Positions 1 to 31,455 are shown, counted from the first letter of the stretch. The stretch: DNA of 64,000 nucleotides from Petrosia ficiformis (GCA_947044365.1 OX345645.1:1424356-1488355), one strand, 5' to 3'. Notes: generated by a model not told the origin, from the letters alone. Translations and numbers: made by a program.

Positions 1-139
1 GGAAACCATTTTCTCTTCCACACTTATAGTTAACTATAATTATAACTAAAATCATTTTTTAGGACCAATTATTATTCATTGGTGAGAAAGTAAACTTTGC
101 ACGAGAAAAAATGTGACCTTGTAGAATATTTGACAATAT

Positions 140-18338
<18,199 letters not shown>

Positions 18339-18729
18339 TGTGTTAAGTAAAGAAAGAAATCGCTAACAGATGAAAATTTGCAATCTTGCAGTAAGATAAG
18401 ATTCTCCACTTAGTAAAAACAGTTCCAACCCCTCAGACGATGTAAGAATGGTCTATGATCCAGCAAAGTGCAAATTTTTTTACATAACAATTTTGAAGGA
18501 GGTGTGATTGTCACCAGAACAGAACACTTGTTGTAGACAAATGATAGTAACCTTCTCGCAGTCAATACTAACAAATTCACACAAGCACACGTTCAATCCC
18601 CACACTCACTGTTTTGCGATATCTTTTTAATAACACAATTAATTATCGTAGAAAAGAATTCGCAACCCCACCTTCGAATCAACTATAACTACGACAGGGT
18701 TGTACCCATTGCTTGCTAAAGCAATTGCA
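18339..18729. promoter_or_regulatory. Probable bidirectional promoter, PDE8 / WDR41
   Basis: The two start codons point away from each other with 391 bp between them. This leaves little room for separate promoters once both 5' leaders are counted. No clear TATA box position or CpG-dense block is evident. The call rests on geometry alone. Confidence 0.55.
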
Positions 18730-21700
18730 ATGGCTGCCTGGTTCAAAGGATTGTTTGGTCCAAAATTATCTAGCACTCCAAGTAGAACTGTAAGTGACAT
18801 GATTATATATAGGAGACATTATAAAAACATATTTTACAATTATTCATTAAACTTTTCTGATAGAGTTTTGAAGATGTTTATCAAAAAATCACAGATAATC
18901 AACCTCAAAATATATACAGGGAAGTATTGCTTTTGTGTGGCCATTCTGGTTCTGTAAAACACCTTGTAAATATCAGCAATTCGGGGTAAGAATTTGCAAA
19001 TGGGACGCTTAAGTCAAAACATTCTTCATTTATAAATGGTTAGTTTTTTTCTCTCTTTCAGCTTTGTTTCTGCTGGAGATGATGGCCGATTAATTGTATG
19101 GAATTCTGAGGTGTGTTTTATATAATGTACTCTCCCAGTGTTCTGCCCAGGCTGTTTAGAATGGTGACCAAATTCTACCTTACAAAGCATTATAATAACT
19201 CTACATCTCTCACTGCCCAGGCTGTTTAGAATGGTGACCAAATTCTACCTTACAAAGCATTATTATTAATAACTCTACATCTCTCAGTAGAGTGTACTAA
19301 GTAAAGGTACATCTGAGAGGTAATTATTCTCAACCAGTGTGGCCAGGTCACGGATTTCAATCTTGTTTGTAATTATCAATGGCTGCATTCTTCCTTTTAA
19401 TACATTCTGTTAGAAACGTAAGTGTATCATGCTTGATGATGCCGAAGTGACATAATTTGATGACATAACTGAACTGCTGGTACATGGCTTAACGGGGGAA
19501 GTAGCACAAATTGCTAATTAACCAGGAGCGACTGCTTTACATCCCCTACTCATAGGTGAAAAAAAGCCTGTACCTAGTGGGGCTTGAACCTGCAACCTTT
19601 CGATTACAGGCCAGTACTTTAACCAGCAGGCCACTAGTACCCCCTAACTTTCATAACTGAAAGTGGTCGTTATTACTCCAGTATATATATATATCCTTGC
19701 TTACATTGCACAATATACATTATTTTATAGAACCACAAATAGTGGCAATCAAAATTAAATTTTTTATACATACACACAGCGAGGTCATCAGTTGCATGTA
19801 CTGGAAGGTCATACTTGTCCAATTACCACCATTCTAGTGCTTAATACTACACCAAATGATTGCAATGAAACACTCATTTTATCAGCCTCAAGTAAAGAAA
19901 TGATTTTGTGGGAACTGAGTAGTGATGAGCGGTTTGATCCAGAGAGTAACATCAAAGTCATTACGGAACACGAAGGATCTGTTAATGTGAGTTATAATAA
20001 GACAGTGTGTTGTTTAATTATGACTAAAGTCTGTTCACTTTCACTATGACCTCAAAGTTGCAATGTGATAACTTTATATATTGAAAAGTCCTGGATGATT
20101 GGGTAGTGTAATATTCATAGTTTTTACCAATCAATGATTGTTTTTAATAACCAAACGTTTCGGTAGTTATGGCTTTATATGTACTATAGTTTAATGTCAC
20201 ATGAATTACCAGTCTACTGCGATAACTATAACTGACTAAAATGAGAACTAGGCACTTTTTAGATTTACTTGTGCATATTATAAATTTAAGTAACTATTCT
20301 TGTACTAAAATTGTCTCATTCTAGCTCTGAGGGTCACTGCTCTATGTCTGTTCACTGTTTTCAAGAACAGAACACTTATATTTCCTAACTTGGAACGAAT
20401 ATTCCTCTCCTATGTAGTACAAAGACTGACAGACATAGTAACAGTGTATTCCTAGGCCTGTTTAGCATTGGGACTACACTAAAGTCTGTTCACATTCACA
20501 ATGACCTCAGAATTATGATGTGATGATTTTATATGTAATATAATGTATAGTGTCACATGAATATACTGTAACTCAATAATGAAGCAATGGTTTGACATAC
20601 ACAAAAAAGAATGGGAAGGATGATTATATGAAAATGGTACAACACTTTATGAACACTTTTCTGAGGTCATGGTGAACGTGAATGACCTTTACTCACTCTA
20701 CTTTTCTGTTAATCTATTTTACATTTTAAAGTTTTTGTAGGAAATTGCCTCCTAAACTAATGCAACTGGACTACATGTAGTGATGTTTTAGTATGACAAT
20801 AATGACCACTTTTAGTTATAGTTATAGTATGACTAGTTTATCACAGTTTTAGTTATAGTTATAGTTGTGGTTAGTGAACTAAAACAATTTTATTGGGCAT
20901 TTTCCATTTTAGTTAGCATAGTTATTACAATAGACTTGTAATTTAGTTATAATTAGTTAATTAAAAGTCACAATGCCTTACAAAAATGTTTTAGTTATAA
21001 TCATAAAACAACACTAACTACATGTATGTACTATTATTATAACGTACAGAATTCAGAGTCTCATACAGGATCTTTTGTTAGCTGGGAGGTGAGGTACATG
21101 TATGTTCTCTCAGTTTGCTTGTGTGGGGGGGGGGGGACGCAAGTTATGGAAGGGAAAATTCTGGAATTCCATATTTTAAGTGTTTAAAATCAAATGTTTA
21201 TACAAAAATACTACCACAATGCTCTGCTCAGAGTGGTGGTTGGATTCTAACTTGCATTTAGTATTATAATTATAGTTAATTCTGTCTCAATAGCCTATAT
21301 ATCTGTTACTTGAATAGTGGTTAATTCATAATGAGTGGTGGTTAGTTCATGCTGAGTGGTGGTTATTCCCAACCAGTGCCAACCAGTGTGGGTGGCAGAA
21401 CACTGTTACCACCATTATGCTATTATCATTAGCTAATCAGTTCCTGTGTTGTTTTCGGTTTTAATATCCCTACATACTTTTTAAAAAATGTTATTTATTA
21501 TTTAATATTAGTATTCCACATATTATATCCTTAAAGGTAGATTGCACAAATAATCTGTAGGACAAGGTTGAGTACACTTTATTATAAACAGACTATGCCA
21601 AGAAATGGGAAGCAATAACTTTGAATATAACACATAGCGACAACATAGTAACATGTATGTTATAAAATTGATTTATAGCATGGTTGCTCATGTGTGATAA

Positions 21701-22691
21701 CTCTATTACTGTCACTATGCCTGGAAAGTGATTTATAATTTTAATGCTTAGCAAGGACATAACAATGACATAAGTAAATTCCAGCTTTCTTTAGTAATAA
21801 TCTGCTGAAATATATAGTTCGTTCACATTCACGATGACCTCAAAATTAGGATATGATGACTTTATATGTAATATAGTGTATAGTTTAATGTCATAAGATT
21901 AATACATGATTATACTGTAACTCAATAATGAAGCAATGGACTAAAATTTGACATACACAAAAAAGAACGGGAAGGATAATTATATGAAAATGGTGCTGGA
22001 TTAAAGATTGTTGGTCATTCTAAACTAAAGTTATGAACATTTTTCTGAGGTCAAGGTGAACGTTAATGAATTTAGTAGCATATTTCTTCAACCAGGTGTC
22101 TTTATATGTATTATTAATGTACCTATACATTTCATAAAACAACATTGGTTTTGTTTTGAGTTGTTTATTTATTGTGAAGTGCAAAGAATTTGTACACCAC
22201 TAAATATGCCGTAGGAGTGTAACCAAACAAGCTGAAAATAACTCTTAATGTTATCAAACTACTCTTACACCAAGATATAGCCATTTCTTGAGAAAAATTA
22301 TAAATTGCCTCCTAATATACAAACATATACATGTATATCAGAAAGTCCTGGGTTTAGTCCAAAGTCAGATCCCTGACATTCAGTTTTCCAATTCACTCAT
22401 GCCTGCATATCATAATAACACATGTGTATAAGCCTACGCTTGCATTTAATACACACATCAACTAACATTATCATTTGATAAATCATTGTGACTTTTCGTT
22501 AAAAAAAACTATAAGAATAATGTAACTAACTAAAATGTAATTGGTCAATGGACACTTTCTGTTAGTTAACTACCATTTATTTTTGTCCATAACTCAAATT
22601 TTGAGAAACTAAACATACTATTACTATAACTATAACTGAAAGTACGTGTAGTTATTCTTGTCATTACTAAGTTATGCTAACATTTACACTC

Positions 22692-22743
<52 letters not shown>

Positions 22744-25700
22744 GTTTAACTACACTTAATCACGGGTTGGTATGTTCTGGAGGGAAAGATCTTTGTCTTT
22801 GGGACATAACAAGTGGAAAACTTCTATCAAAATACGATCGTAGTAAACTGGAAGGAGACAACAGTGAGTGCTAATATACTTTGCTCTTTAATTATGAGTA
22901 AAATCAGGTCTATATATCTAAAATGCATATTGCAGTTTTCTAATTGCTAATTAATGTTGTTTTAGTGGACTATATCTGTAACTAAAACAACTTTAAGTAA
23001 TCAATATGAGGTTAATTTGGTCACTAGTCCCATGAAAACAAATTCTGTATGTTTAGATTGTACAGTAAGCTTTATCAGTGGTATATATAATAGTGGTAAG
23101 GCAGGACAACGTTAGTTAACTAAACTATAACTAAATTACAGGTCTACTGTAATAACTATAACTAACTAAAATGAAAATAATGGGCACTTTTAGTTAACTA
23201 AAACTAAAACTAAAACCCTTTTAGTAAGCCTTATATCATTTTAGTTATATATAACTAAAACTAAAATTTTGAGAAACTAGACAAAACTATAACTCAACTA
23301 AACTAGTTAGTTAAACTAAACAACACTATTTCTAATACACAACACACAAGAATATCTCCTTTACATTTAAGATACTATACTATATACAGGGTCTCATACA
23401 GTGGGATTTCCCCCCTCCACATCAAGTTCCTCTTTTCCCCGGAATTCCCAAAGTTTATTATTGAATATTAACTGTCATTAATAACATGTAGAGCCCCTTT
23501 GTTAATAACATCATCAAGTGCAAACCCTCCAGGGCCCTAGATGCCACCGGAAGTAACCTCAGAGAGCCTAAATCTTAAACATTTCCCAAGGAACGATGTG
23601 ATTCACATGATCAATTGTTTCCCCCCTCCAACTAAAATCCTATAAGACACTGACACTAAAGAATCCTGGAATGATATATTTATTTGGAATTCTCATTATA
23701 AATGGTTACCATCCCTTATTCGCATATGTTTTTGGGGCTTGATATCTCTACATGTTCTTTCAATTTTAAATTTTAAATAAAAGTATTTCCAGTTCTGTAA
23801 TAAAAAGTCACCATACAGTACAGTAATTACTCAGTAGTTTCATTCATATTCAAACTACAGTAGTTCAATAGTAGTTTTAACAGTAATTGGTGTAACATGT
23901 CAATTGCATACCATAGTAGAGAGACAGTAATTACTATACTATACTGACAGTAGAACTAGGTAATTACTGTTACTGTATGGTGACTTTCTATTGCTGTAAA
24001 TTGTTCATAGACCTATGGCAGAGCTTCGTTAAAGTAGTCATAATATTCTATAGCACTGAAGTTTCTTCCAGCTTAAAAGCAAAAGGGAGACCACATCTTA
24101 GGATGTAATTAAATGCTGAATTGTGCTTAAAGAATTAATCTTTGTCACCTCTTTGATGTGGTTCTGTTTGATATGTATTACTCAATTCAATGATCATCTA
24201 TAGCCTCATGCTCATGTACTGTAATGTAATACTCTTTGATGTTTTTCTGTAGGCAATTATGTTACAAGTTGAAAGCACTTTTATTGGCTTCATAAAGTAT
24301 GAATCTACTTCATAGGTGTGAACTTATTATAAATTAGTCCTTGATTTATCACAGTGTGGTTTGTTGAGGGGTTCCTATGCTTTTGGGAAGGGTTCCAATT
24401 CAGTCTAGAGGTTCTGCTCGGATACATAAGCTTTCAATTAGAAATCTCAATATATCGTTATATTGCAATTTATTTATATTTCAACAATCATGTTGCCACC
24501 TACAAATGAACCATTTTAGAAACACATAAATAAGCTAGCTATCGTATGGGCTATTGATCCGGAAGAGAACAATAAAAACCAGTATTTGTGTCCTGTTTGA
24601 AGTAACTACTACTCGATACATAATCATGCAATAATCACATTATCTGAGTAAAAGCTCCCAATTAACCATTAAATGAATATAATTAGAATACCTCTTAATT
24701 ATCAGTAATAACAAAGGTGACTTAGATAGCCACTGTATTATCAAATGCAGTTGTTATAATTGGGGCGACCCTGATCAAGCCCCATCCTAGCCATGTACTC
24801 CCTCTGGTTATTTGCTCGAATATTCTCTTATTTATTCTTGCTTTACGGTATAAATCACTTAGCAATCAAGACTGAAGTGTGTAACTGACATTTATCATGA
24901 CTAATCAGATTACTTTGGTTGCTACATCAGTCTTACATTTTCCTTATAATAAATAATTGTCTTTTGATACAGTTGGTCTGCCTATGTGTTTTAAACGAAT
25001 GCTGAAAGGGTAATTCAACTGCCAAATCATTGAACCTTCATTTGTTTTTGCTGCCGAAGGAGGTTTTCATTCTTGCATGCCCAAGCATCCAAAGATGTTT
25101 GGAGAGCTGAAACTCATTCCTATTCACCTTGACCTCTGAGAAATGTTCATAACAATCATATGAAACGGTACTTGTAAAAAGATTCCAAATCTTTTTACAA
25201 GTACGATTATCCTTCCTCCTCTGATGGTTATCATCTGCCTAGTAGTCTTATTTGATTAACTAAAACTCCTTTTAGTAAGCCAATATGTCTCTTAGTTAAC
25301 TAAACTATAGCTAAATTACAAGTCTACTGCAATAACTATAACTAACTAAAATGAAAATTGGCCAATTTAGTTAACTAAAACTAAAACCCTTTTAGTAAGC
25401 CCAGTATTATTTTAGTTAATTAAATTATAACTAAACTAAAAGTTTGAGAAATGATGCATACTACAACTATAACTAAAAGTAGTCATTTTGTGTCAAACTA
25501 AAACAACAGTGATGTCTGTGTTAATGCTAAATTTATTTCATAATTTTTTGTTGTTGACTTGCTTTTCTATATCTAATGTAGTCAATCTTGTAATCAACAG
25601 TCTTTTTATTGTTTTGTTGATGTCAACAAGATTATGTGTTTGTAAATATCTTGTTCAAATTAATGTAACAAAGTGAGGTGTAATGCTATTTAAAATATCA

Positions 25701-28700
25701 AATATCAAAAAGAGAACAGAAGATCGATTGATCAACCTGTCATGTGATCCTGTTTATCAGAACTAATGGATGAATGAATGGATGGATAAATGGTTGGATG
25801 AATGGTTGGCTGGATGGATGGATGAATGGATACATTGATGAATGGTTGGCTGGCTGGATGGATGGATGGATGATTGGATAGATAGATGAATGGATAAATG
25901 GATGAATGGTTGGCTGGATGAATGGTTGGTTGGATGAATGGATGAATAGACAGATTGATGAATGAGTGGATGGATAAATAGTTTGATGAATGGTTGGCTG
26001 GATGGATGGATGAATGGATACATTGATGAATGGTTGGCTGGATGGATGGATGAATGGATACATTGATGAATGGTTGGCTGGATGGATGGATGAATGGATA
26101 CATTGATGAATGGTTGGCTGGATGGATGGATGAATGGATACATTGATGAATGGTTGGCTGGATGGATGGATGAATGGATACATTGATGAATGGTTGGCTG
26201 GATGGATGGATGAATGGATACATTGATGAATGGTTGGCTGGATGGATGGATGAATGGATACATTGATGAATGGTTGGCTGGATGGATGGATGAATGAATA
26301 CATTGATGAATGGTTGGCTGGATGGATGGATGAATGGATACATTGATGAATGGTTGGCTGGATGGATGGATGAATGGATACATTGATGAATGGTTGGCTG
26401 GATGGATGGATGAATGGATACATTGATGAATGGTTGGCTGGATGGATGGATGAATGGATACATTGATGAATGGATGGATGAATGGATAGGTTAATGAATG
26501 GCTGATGGATGAATGAAAGGATGGATGTATATGATGTGAATGAATGAATGACTGGATGAGTTGATGAGATTGATAGACGAATGAATGGATAACTTAATTT
26601 CTGCTATCTCTTCTTCCTAACAGGTGATGTATTTGCAGTTTTAGAGTTAGAGGGAAGAAATGTTGGAATTGTAGCTGTATCCAAATATCATCAACCAGGT
26701 GAGGTTAACAACAAACATAATTATGGTTATTCTCTAATTAATTATATACACTTTCCCACACAGCTGTGTTTGATATTAAAAAATCTACTGTTACACATAC
26801 ATCCAGCTATGAGCTACAGTTCTGTTGCTATCTACTGTCTTTTCATCACCAACCAATTTCATATTTAGCTCCAGTATCAGGTATACAATAATATATAATA
26901 TCATTAATATGTGTGTCTCTTTCTTGTAGTATTCATTCAGGTTCATCATCACCTCAGAAAAATGTTTATAACTTTAGTTTGGAATGACCAGCAATCTTTT
27001 TACCAGCACCATTTTCATATAATTATCCTTCCTGTTCTTTTTTGTGTACATCAAATTTGAATCCATTGCTTCATTATTGAGTTACAGTATAATCATGTAT
27101 TAACCTTATGACATTATACTATATTACATATAACGTCATCACATCATAATTTTTTTTGAGACTGTAGTTATACCAAGTTTCCAAGAATTATTATACTTAT
27201 AATTCACCTTTTAACAATGCATTACTAGTATGAATCTTGAATAACTAAACTAACTGCTTTTAGTAGTCAACTACCGATTTAGTAAGCCTTAAAATAACAC
27301 TAGTATATAAATATGTCAGCTAATAAAGAAACAGTCCATTTGAACTGACCTTTTGTTTATTTTCATTTTCAAGGCAGTCTGTTTGTAACTGGAGCAGAAG
27401 ATGGTACTGTGGTCATATGGTCTATGAATTCATTGAGTGCTGTAAAGAAGTTTGAGTGTACTGAAGAAGGAAATGAGCTAACTGCTTCTGTACCTCCTAC
27501 TACACCCTCAACTTTGCTGCTTCCTGGTCCTTCTCCTGTCACATATATAATGGTTCTATGTGAGGTACATTAAAGTCACTACCTACCTCTTTAACTACTG
27601 CTTTCATCACTCCCTTGCTTCCTCCCTCCCTCCCTCCCTCCTTACCTACCCTACCTATCTACCTACATACCTAACTGCTTATCTCTCTATCTCCTTCTCT
27701 CTTTACCTACATTCCTCCTAACTCCCTCCCTCCCTCCCTCCCTCTCTCCCTATCTACCTACCTACCTACCTACCTACCAACCTACCTAACTACCTAACTA
27801 CTTACATGTATCTCTATCTCCTTCTCTCTTTACCTCCATACCTACCTATCTACTTACATACATATATCTACTTACTTATCTCTCTATCTCCTTTCCTGCT
27901 CATTCTACCTACATCCTACCTCCCTCTCTCTCTTCCTCTTTCACTATATAGTAAACACTACTAAGTCTTTATGTAATAGATAATTATTGATGTGTTTACA
28001 ATACATACCACGTGTTGTTTGTTTAACTGACTACATTTAGCCAATGTTTGACATCTGTGAAATATTTCTTTTTTAAGCTAATCAAGTTATGCAATATCCT
28101 TGTTGAGTTACAAGTAATGCAATTATATAACTTATGCTAAGGTGGCTCAGCATATGATATAATTAATACATAAGTACATGTACTTACTACCTAGGTAATG
28201 TGTGTAAGCCATGACACTTGAAAAAAATATCGGAGTAATGAAGTTATAATTATTATTTTATTATTCGTTTAGCGTTACATGTTTATAGCAACTGGTAATG
28301 GATTCAAAACATTTGATGTCTACTCCAGTGAAGGTAAACATTATATATTCACAACCTGACCCCCAGCCTAACCCAAACCTGGTTTGGGGTTCAGGATTTA
28401 TAGATTATAGTGCTGGTTTGGGGCTTTGGATTAGTATATAGGGTTAGAGTTCAGTTTATGGTTTGTAGTTCAGGATTTATAGATTATAGTACTAGTTTGG
28501 GGCTTAGGATTAGTTTAGGGTTCTGATGGAGTTATATTGGAGAGCCTGGGTTAGGATGGATTTATATAAAATGGGTCAGAATGGGTCAACATGATAATTA
28601 TTATATGGCTATCATTTTGTCGTAATTAGGTTCTCAGTTTTCTAATGAGTTTCATTCCATGCCTAAACCGATAATGGTGAACACACAAGCACATATGGCA

Positions 28701-30640
28701 CCAATAACACACATGGAATTTTTACCAGAAAGGTAGATCAGATCTGAGATATGTTGTTTTTGTTATAATTCACATTTTGTTTCAGTTTTATGCTTTTGAC
28801 ATCTTCAGAAGATGGTGCTGTAAGACTATGGGGTACACAAACTCCTCCAATCAAGAGAGAAAGTTCTCCACCTTTGGGTATAGTAGATACATGTGACTAT
28901 CATGTGACTATCATGTGATTAGTTTTTTTCCTCCAGATGCTAGTACTGTCTCCTCTAAACTCAAATATTCTGTTGAGGTATTTTTAGGAATTCAAGCTGG
29001 ACAACAGTGAGTGTTTATACAGCATCAAAAATAATATGATCATTGTATGTTCCAACATATGTTCCATGTGACTATCATGTGATTAGTTATGACATTACCC
29101 ATACAAGGTTTTAGCCAGAGCTCTGAAAAAGGAGAGTGGAAATGTCAAAAGCATGACCATATCAAAGGCCTAATAGCATTCCTATCACCACATCAAAGAA
29201 ATTGAGACACAGAAAGGAGAGTGGGCCACCCTTTTTGTCCGCCCCTTTGGCTAAAATCCTGCCACATTTTAAAACCAGCCTAACCCATACGGTTTAAAGT
29301 TTGGAGTTTAGGATTTTGGATTTATAGTTTAAGGCTTGGGATTAGTACCATATGCCAGGAAATTATGCGAAAGAAACATTTCGCGAATTTGGTGAATGAC
29401 AAATTCTCAGGCAGGGCAGCTCCTAAGACGAGCAACTCCACAGCAACTGAGTTGTTATATACTGTAAAATCCCAGGCATCTGTCAAACCTCCACAAAGAG
29501 ACGGGGAGCTCTGCATGAGGTTTAACCTGGGACGCTGTTCCATCTCGGCCTGTCCAAGACCTCACCTTTGCTACAGGTGCCACTACTCTCATCCATTGCT
29601 GCAGTGCCCCAAGGCACGTGGTTTCCTGAAAGGGAAGTCATCAAGGGTATTAAACTCATCCCAGGCCACCAGAGGTCCATGGGTGACCACCCACCAGTAA
29701 ATGGATGGTGCTATATATGATATAAACATGGGTGGGGTATAGTAATTAGCGATTTATGAATATTTAAATTTGCAAAGGCTCCAAAATTTACTGTTTTCCC
29801 GGCATACAGCAATCTGGTTTTCAAATACTGTATGTCACATTATTAAGTTATTAATTTGGTCACAACATACTCTATGTACCGTCTATAGGCATCCAAGCAA
29901 GAATCGTCGAAGACCTTTAAATCCTACCTTTCCCGTTGTACCAATATTATTAGGAGAACTATGCTTGCATTCTGGGTCTGTACAGGTATGTAACATGTGA
30001 CAGTCACATGATATGATGACGTTAATTCTATACAGATAATTTTGAATCTGGGATTTGACAATGGACTAGCCACATGTGGAGATGACGGTATGGTCTTGTT
30101 ATGGAAGGTACATTAATATGATTAATTTAGTGTTAAAGGTCATTCACGTACACTTCAAAAAAATGTTCATAGCTTTAGTTTGGAAGAACCAACAGTCTTT
30201 TTACCTGAACCATTTTCATATAATTATCCTTCCTATTCTTATTTGTGTATTGAGTTACAGTATAATCATGTAACCTTGTAAAGTTATCACATCGTAATTT
30301 TGAGGTCATTGTCGATGTTAGTCACTACTAATGTATAATCAAAACTATAGTAAGTGATTGTGACAATACTGTACTCTTCTGCCATCAAGGAGTCTGGTAG
30401 CTCAGATGGTAAGAGTGCCTCAGAAGGTCCTGGGTTCAATGTCTAATCAGATTCCAGACTTTTCTGTTTCTAATTCTCTCATGCCTGCATATCATAATAC
30501 AACAATCAAATATCGTAAGAGAATACATCCACATGTCATTTCTTTTCCTTTATTAGAACTTGGAGCTAGAAAATCAGAAAAGAGACTTGGAAATTCAAAA
30601 ATTTTTAAAAGGAGAAATGTTTTTTGATGCTACTTCATGA
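18730..30640 (+). CDS. WDR41: WDR41 homologue, WD-repeat beta-propeller protein, 15 exons
   Basis: In vertebrates WDR41 anchors the C9orf72-SMCR8 complex at lysosomes (family knowledge). The joined model is 506 residues (human about 460). WD-type blades are visible: [55 protein letters not shown] and [13 protein letters not shown] short charged helical tail follows ([19 protein letters not shown]), as in WDR41. The N-terminus [10 protein letters not shown] resembles the short hydrophobic start of the family. Exons: 18730-18789, 18864-18985, 19062-19110, 19780-19986, 22743-22863, 26624-26698, 26764-26880, 27374-27564, 28273-28333, 28630-28732, 28786-28877, 28937-29006, 29889-29985, 30036-30107, 30557-30640. 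Phase is continuous. I chose the ATG at 18730 because no upstream in-frame ATG is seen. Blade order and the GGKDLCLW motif favour WDR41 over other WD proteins. Confidence 0.88.
19147..19285. repeat. Direct tandem duplication, about 71 bp x 2
   Basis: CCCAGGCTGTTTAGAATGGT and the following 50 nt are repeated once. WDR41 intron 3. Confidence 0.85.
19545..19650 (-). repeat. tRNA-derived SINE-like element
   Basis: Minus strand: TGGCCTGCTGGTTAAAGTAC (A-box-like), then GGTTGCAGGTTCAAGCCCC (B-box-like GGTTCAAGCCC). WDR41 intron 3. There is no full cloverleaf, so a SINE is more likely than a tRNA gene. Confidence 0.55.
20472..20690 (+). mobile_element. MITE family with TTCACATTCAC...ATGACCTCA ends
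   Basis: Starts AAAGTCTGTTCACATTCACA and ends TGAACGTGAATGACCTTT, giving terminal inverted repeats of about 25 nt. The interior contains ACTCAATAATGAAGCAATGG and GGAAGGATGATTATATGAAA. Other copies or fragments: about 8006-8243, 9958-10181, 12247-12511, 12589-12893, 21815-22070, 25110-25165, 26930-27165, 30134-30318, 60850-61078 and 61187-61433. Confidence 0.8.
20780..21010. repeat. TTTTAGTTAACTAAAA palindromic repeat family
   Basis: Strings of TTAGTTATAGTTA and TTAGTTAACTAAAA with frequent self-complementarity. Related patches: about 15060-15200, 22500-22650, 22960-23330, 25250-25490, 27190-27300, 33690-33865, 38165-38305 and 61075-61190. They look like degenerate inverted-repeat elements. 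Confidence 0.65.
22340..22440 (+). repeat. SINE fragment (same family as 30390-30505)
   Basis: CAGAAAGTCCTGGGTTTAG and the 3' phrase CTCATGCCTGCATATCATAA match the copy at 30390-30505. WDR41 intron 4. Confidence 0.6.
22695..22742 (+). repeat. (CA)n tract directly at the WDR41 exon 5 acceptor
   Basis: About 23 CA units end in CACAG, and the AG at 22741-22742 is the 3' splice site of exon 22743-22863. The usual pyrimidine tract is replaced by the CA repeat. In mammals CA-rich RNA binds hnRNP L (established), so the repeat could affect inclusion of this exon (inference). Confidence 0.9.
23806..23985 (+). mobile_element. GTCACCATACAGTA MITE copy
   Basis: Bounded by AAGTCACCATACAGTA and TACTGTATGGTGACTT inverted ends with the same internal palindromes as the other copies. 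WDR41 intron 5. Confidence 0.75.
25757..26600. repeat. GGATGAATGG minisatellite, 40-bp unit
   Basis: At least twelve near-identical 40-bp units (GATACATTGATGAATGGTTG, then GCTGGATGGATGGATGAATG) run from about 25980 to 26470, with degenerate edges. It ends only about 25 bp before exon 26624-26698 of WDR41. His/Pro/Ser-rich frames on the other strand are artefacts. Confidence 0.96.
27595..27955. repeat. CCTACCTACC / CTCCCTCC pyrimidine repeat
   Basis: Pyrimidine-rich impure (CCTA)n and (CCCT)n in WDR41 intron 8, starting about 30 bp after the donor. Confidence 0.9.
29365..29700 (+). pseudogene. Zinc-knuckle ORF fragment of a mobile element, in WDR41 intron 12
   Basis: A 111-codon open frame carries [20 protein letters not shown] (C-x7-C-x4-C-x3-H) followed at once by [15 protein letters not shown] (C-x2-C-x3-H-x4-C). 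This paired finger pattern is typical of gag-like or recombinase-associated proteins of animal retroelements. The frame does not join WDR41 exons 12 and 13, which splice in phase without it. A truncated retroelement inserted in the intron is the best reading. Confidence 0.5.
30390..30505 (+). repeat. tRNA-derived SINE-like element
   Basis: GTCTGGTAGCTCAGATGGTA (A-box-like) and GGTCCTGGGTTCAATG (B-box-like) are followed by a non-tRNA body ending CTCATGCCTGCATATCATAA. WDR41 intron 14, shortly before the last exon. Confidence 0.65.
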
Positions 30641-31455
30641 CAAATGAAGTTTCACCAAATTTTAAAAATTAATGTTGTATTACGTAATGTGAATGATTGA
30701 CACATACAATATGTGACCATGTAACGAGAGAATGTTTTCCTTCTTCAAATATAGTACATGTTGTAATTCTAATGGAAGGGGGAGTATAATTATATGTTTG
30801 TAACTATTTGTGTTTTAAAAAATTAGCATTTTTATTATTTTTTATCATTCTGAGAAATTCAAATTATTTGTGGTTTAAAAAATTTGCTTTTAATTGCACA
30901 AACATTTTGTTCCTGTGAAATGAATGTAGGCATGTATGTACTAGTCTCAAGTAACCAGACCCACCTACTTACTACAAAGGAAGGGTCTGGTTAACCCACA
31001 GACTCAAGTACCTGGTAAACTAATAATGGACAGTAGTAATGATATTCATACAACTGGCTTAGTGGGAAAGTATTGTTATAAATATATTTATTTTGGTTAT
31101 GAATATTATAAGTAATTTGTCACCCACTAAAATGGCCAAAACTCTGGCTAAACGAATGACAAACACTAGTACAGTGAGTTGACCAGATCTTTCGTTCATA
31201 GTAGGTAGGGTCTCGCTGTGTGTGACTACACACTAACAGCATGTATGTACACATATATTAGTTACATATGTGTTTTATTTGGAGAGGGTGTTGGGACATT
31301 TGCCCCCTGGAAGTTAGCTTGCCAATAGCCACAGCACGATACCCCTATATGTTGCCTCCTCCTTGACACATTTTCTGTATGTATGTATGTACATGTATGT
31401 ATGTGTATTTACGCATGTATTCAAATTGATGTAATAGTGTGTTCATATCATAGTG
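30641..31455. other. Intergenic, WDR41 / frataxin 3' ends
   Basis: Tail-to-tail gap that probably holds both 3' UTRs. A frataxin-side AATAAA (minus strand) lies at 31274-31279, about 180 nt past the stop. A CCCCCTGGAAGTTAGCTTGCCAATA stretch resembles the element at 3165-3310. I see no gene. Confidence 0.6.
31274..31279 (-). terminator. Candidate polyadenylation signal of frataxin
   Basis: AATAAA on the minus strand, about 180 nt downstream of the frataxin stop codon. Position and hexamer fit; there is no transcript evidence. Confidence 0.4.

Noticed and set aside
18918..18957. WDR41 exon 2 starting at the AG before GGAAGTATTG (18916)
   Set aside because: That start breaks the phase. The earlier acceptor at 18862-18863 keeps the frame and yields [13 protein letters not shown] before the first blade.
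25732..26463. 227-243 residue frames of Ser/His/Pro/Ile on the minus strand
   Set aside because: Produced by the 40-bp minisatellite, which is not a multiple of three and so opens all three frames equally.
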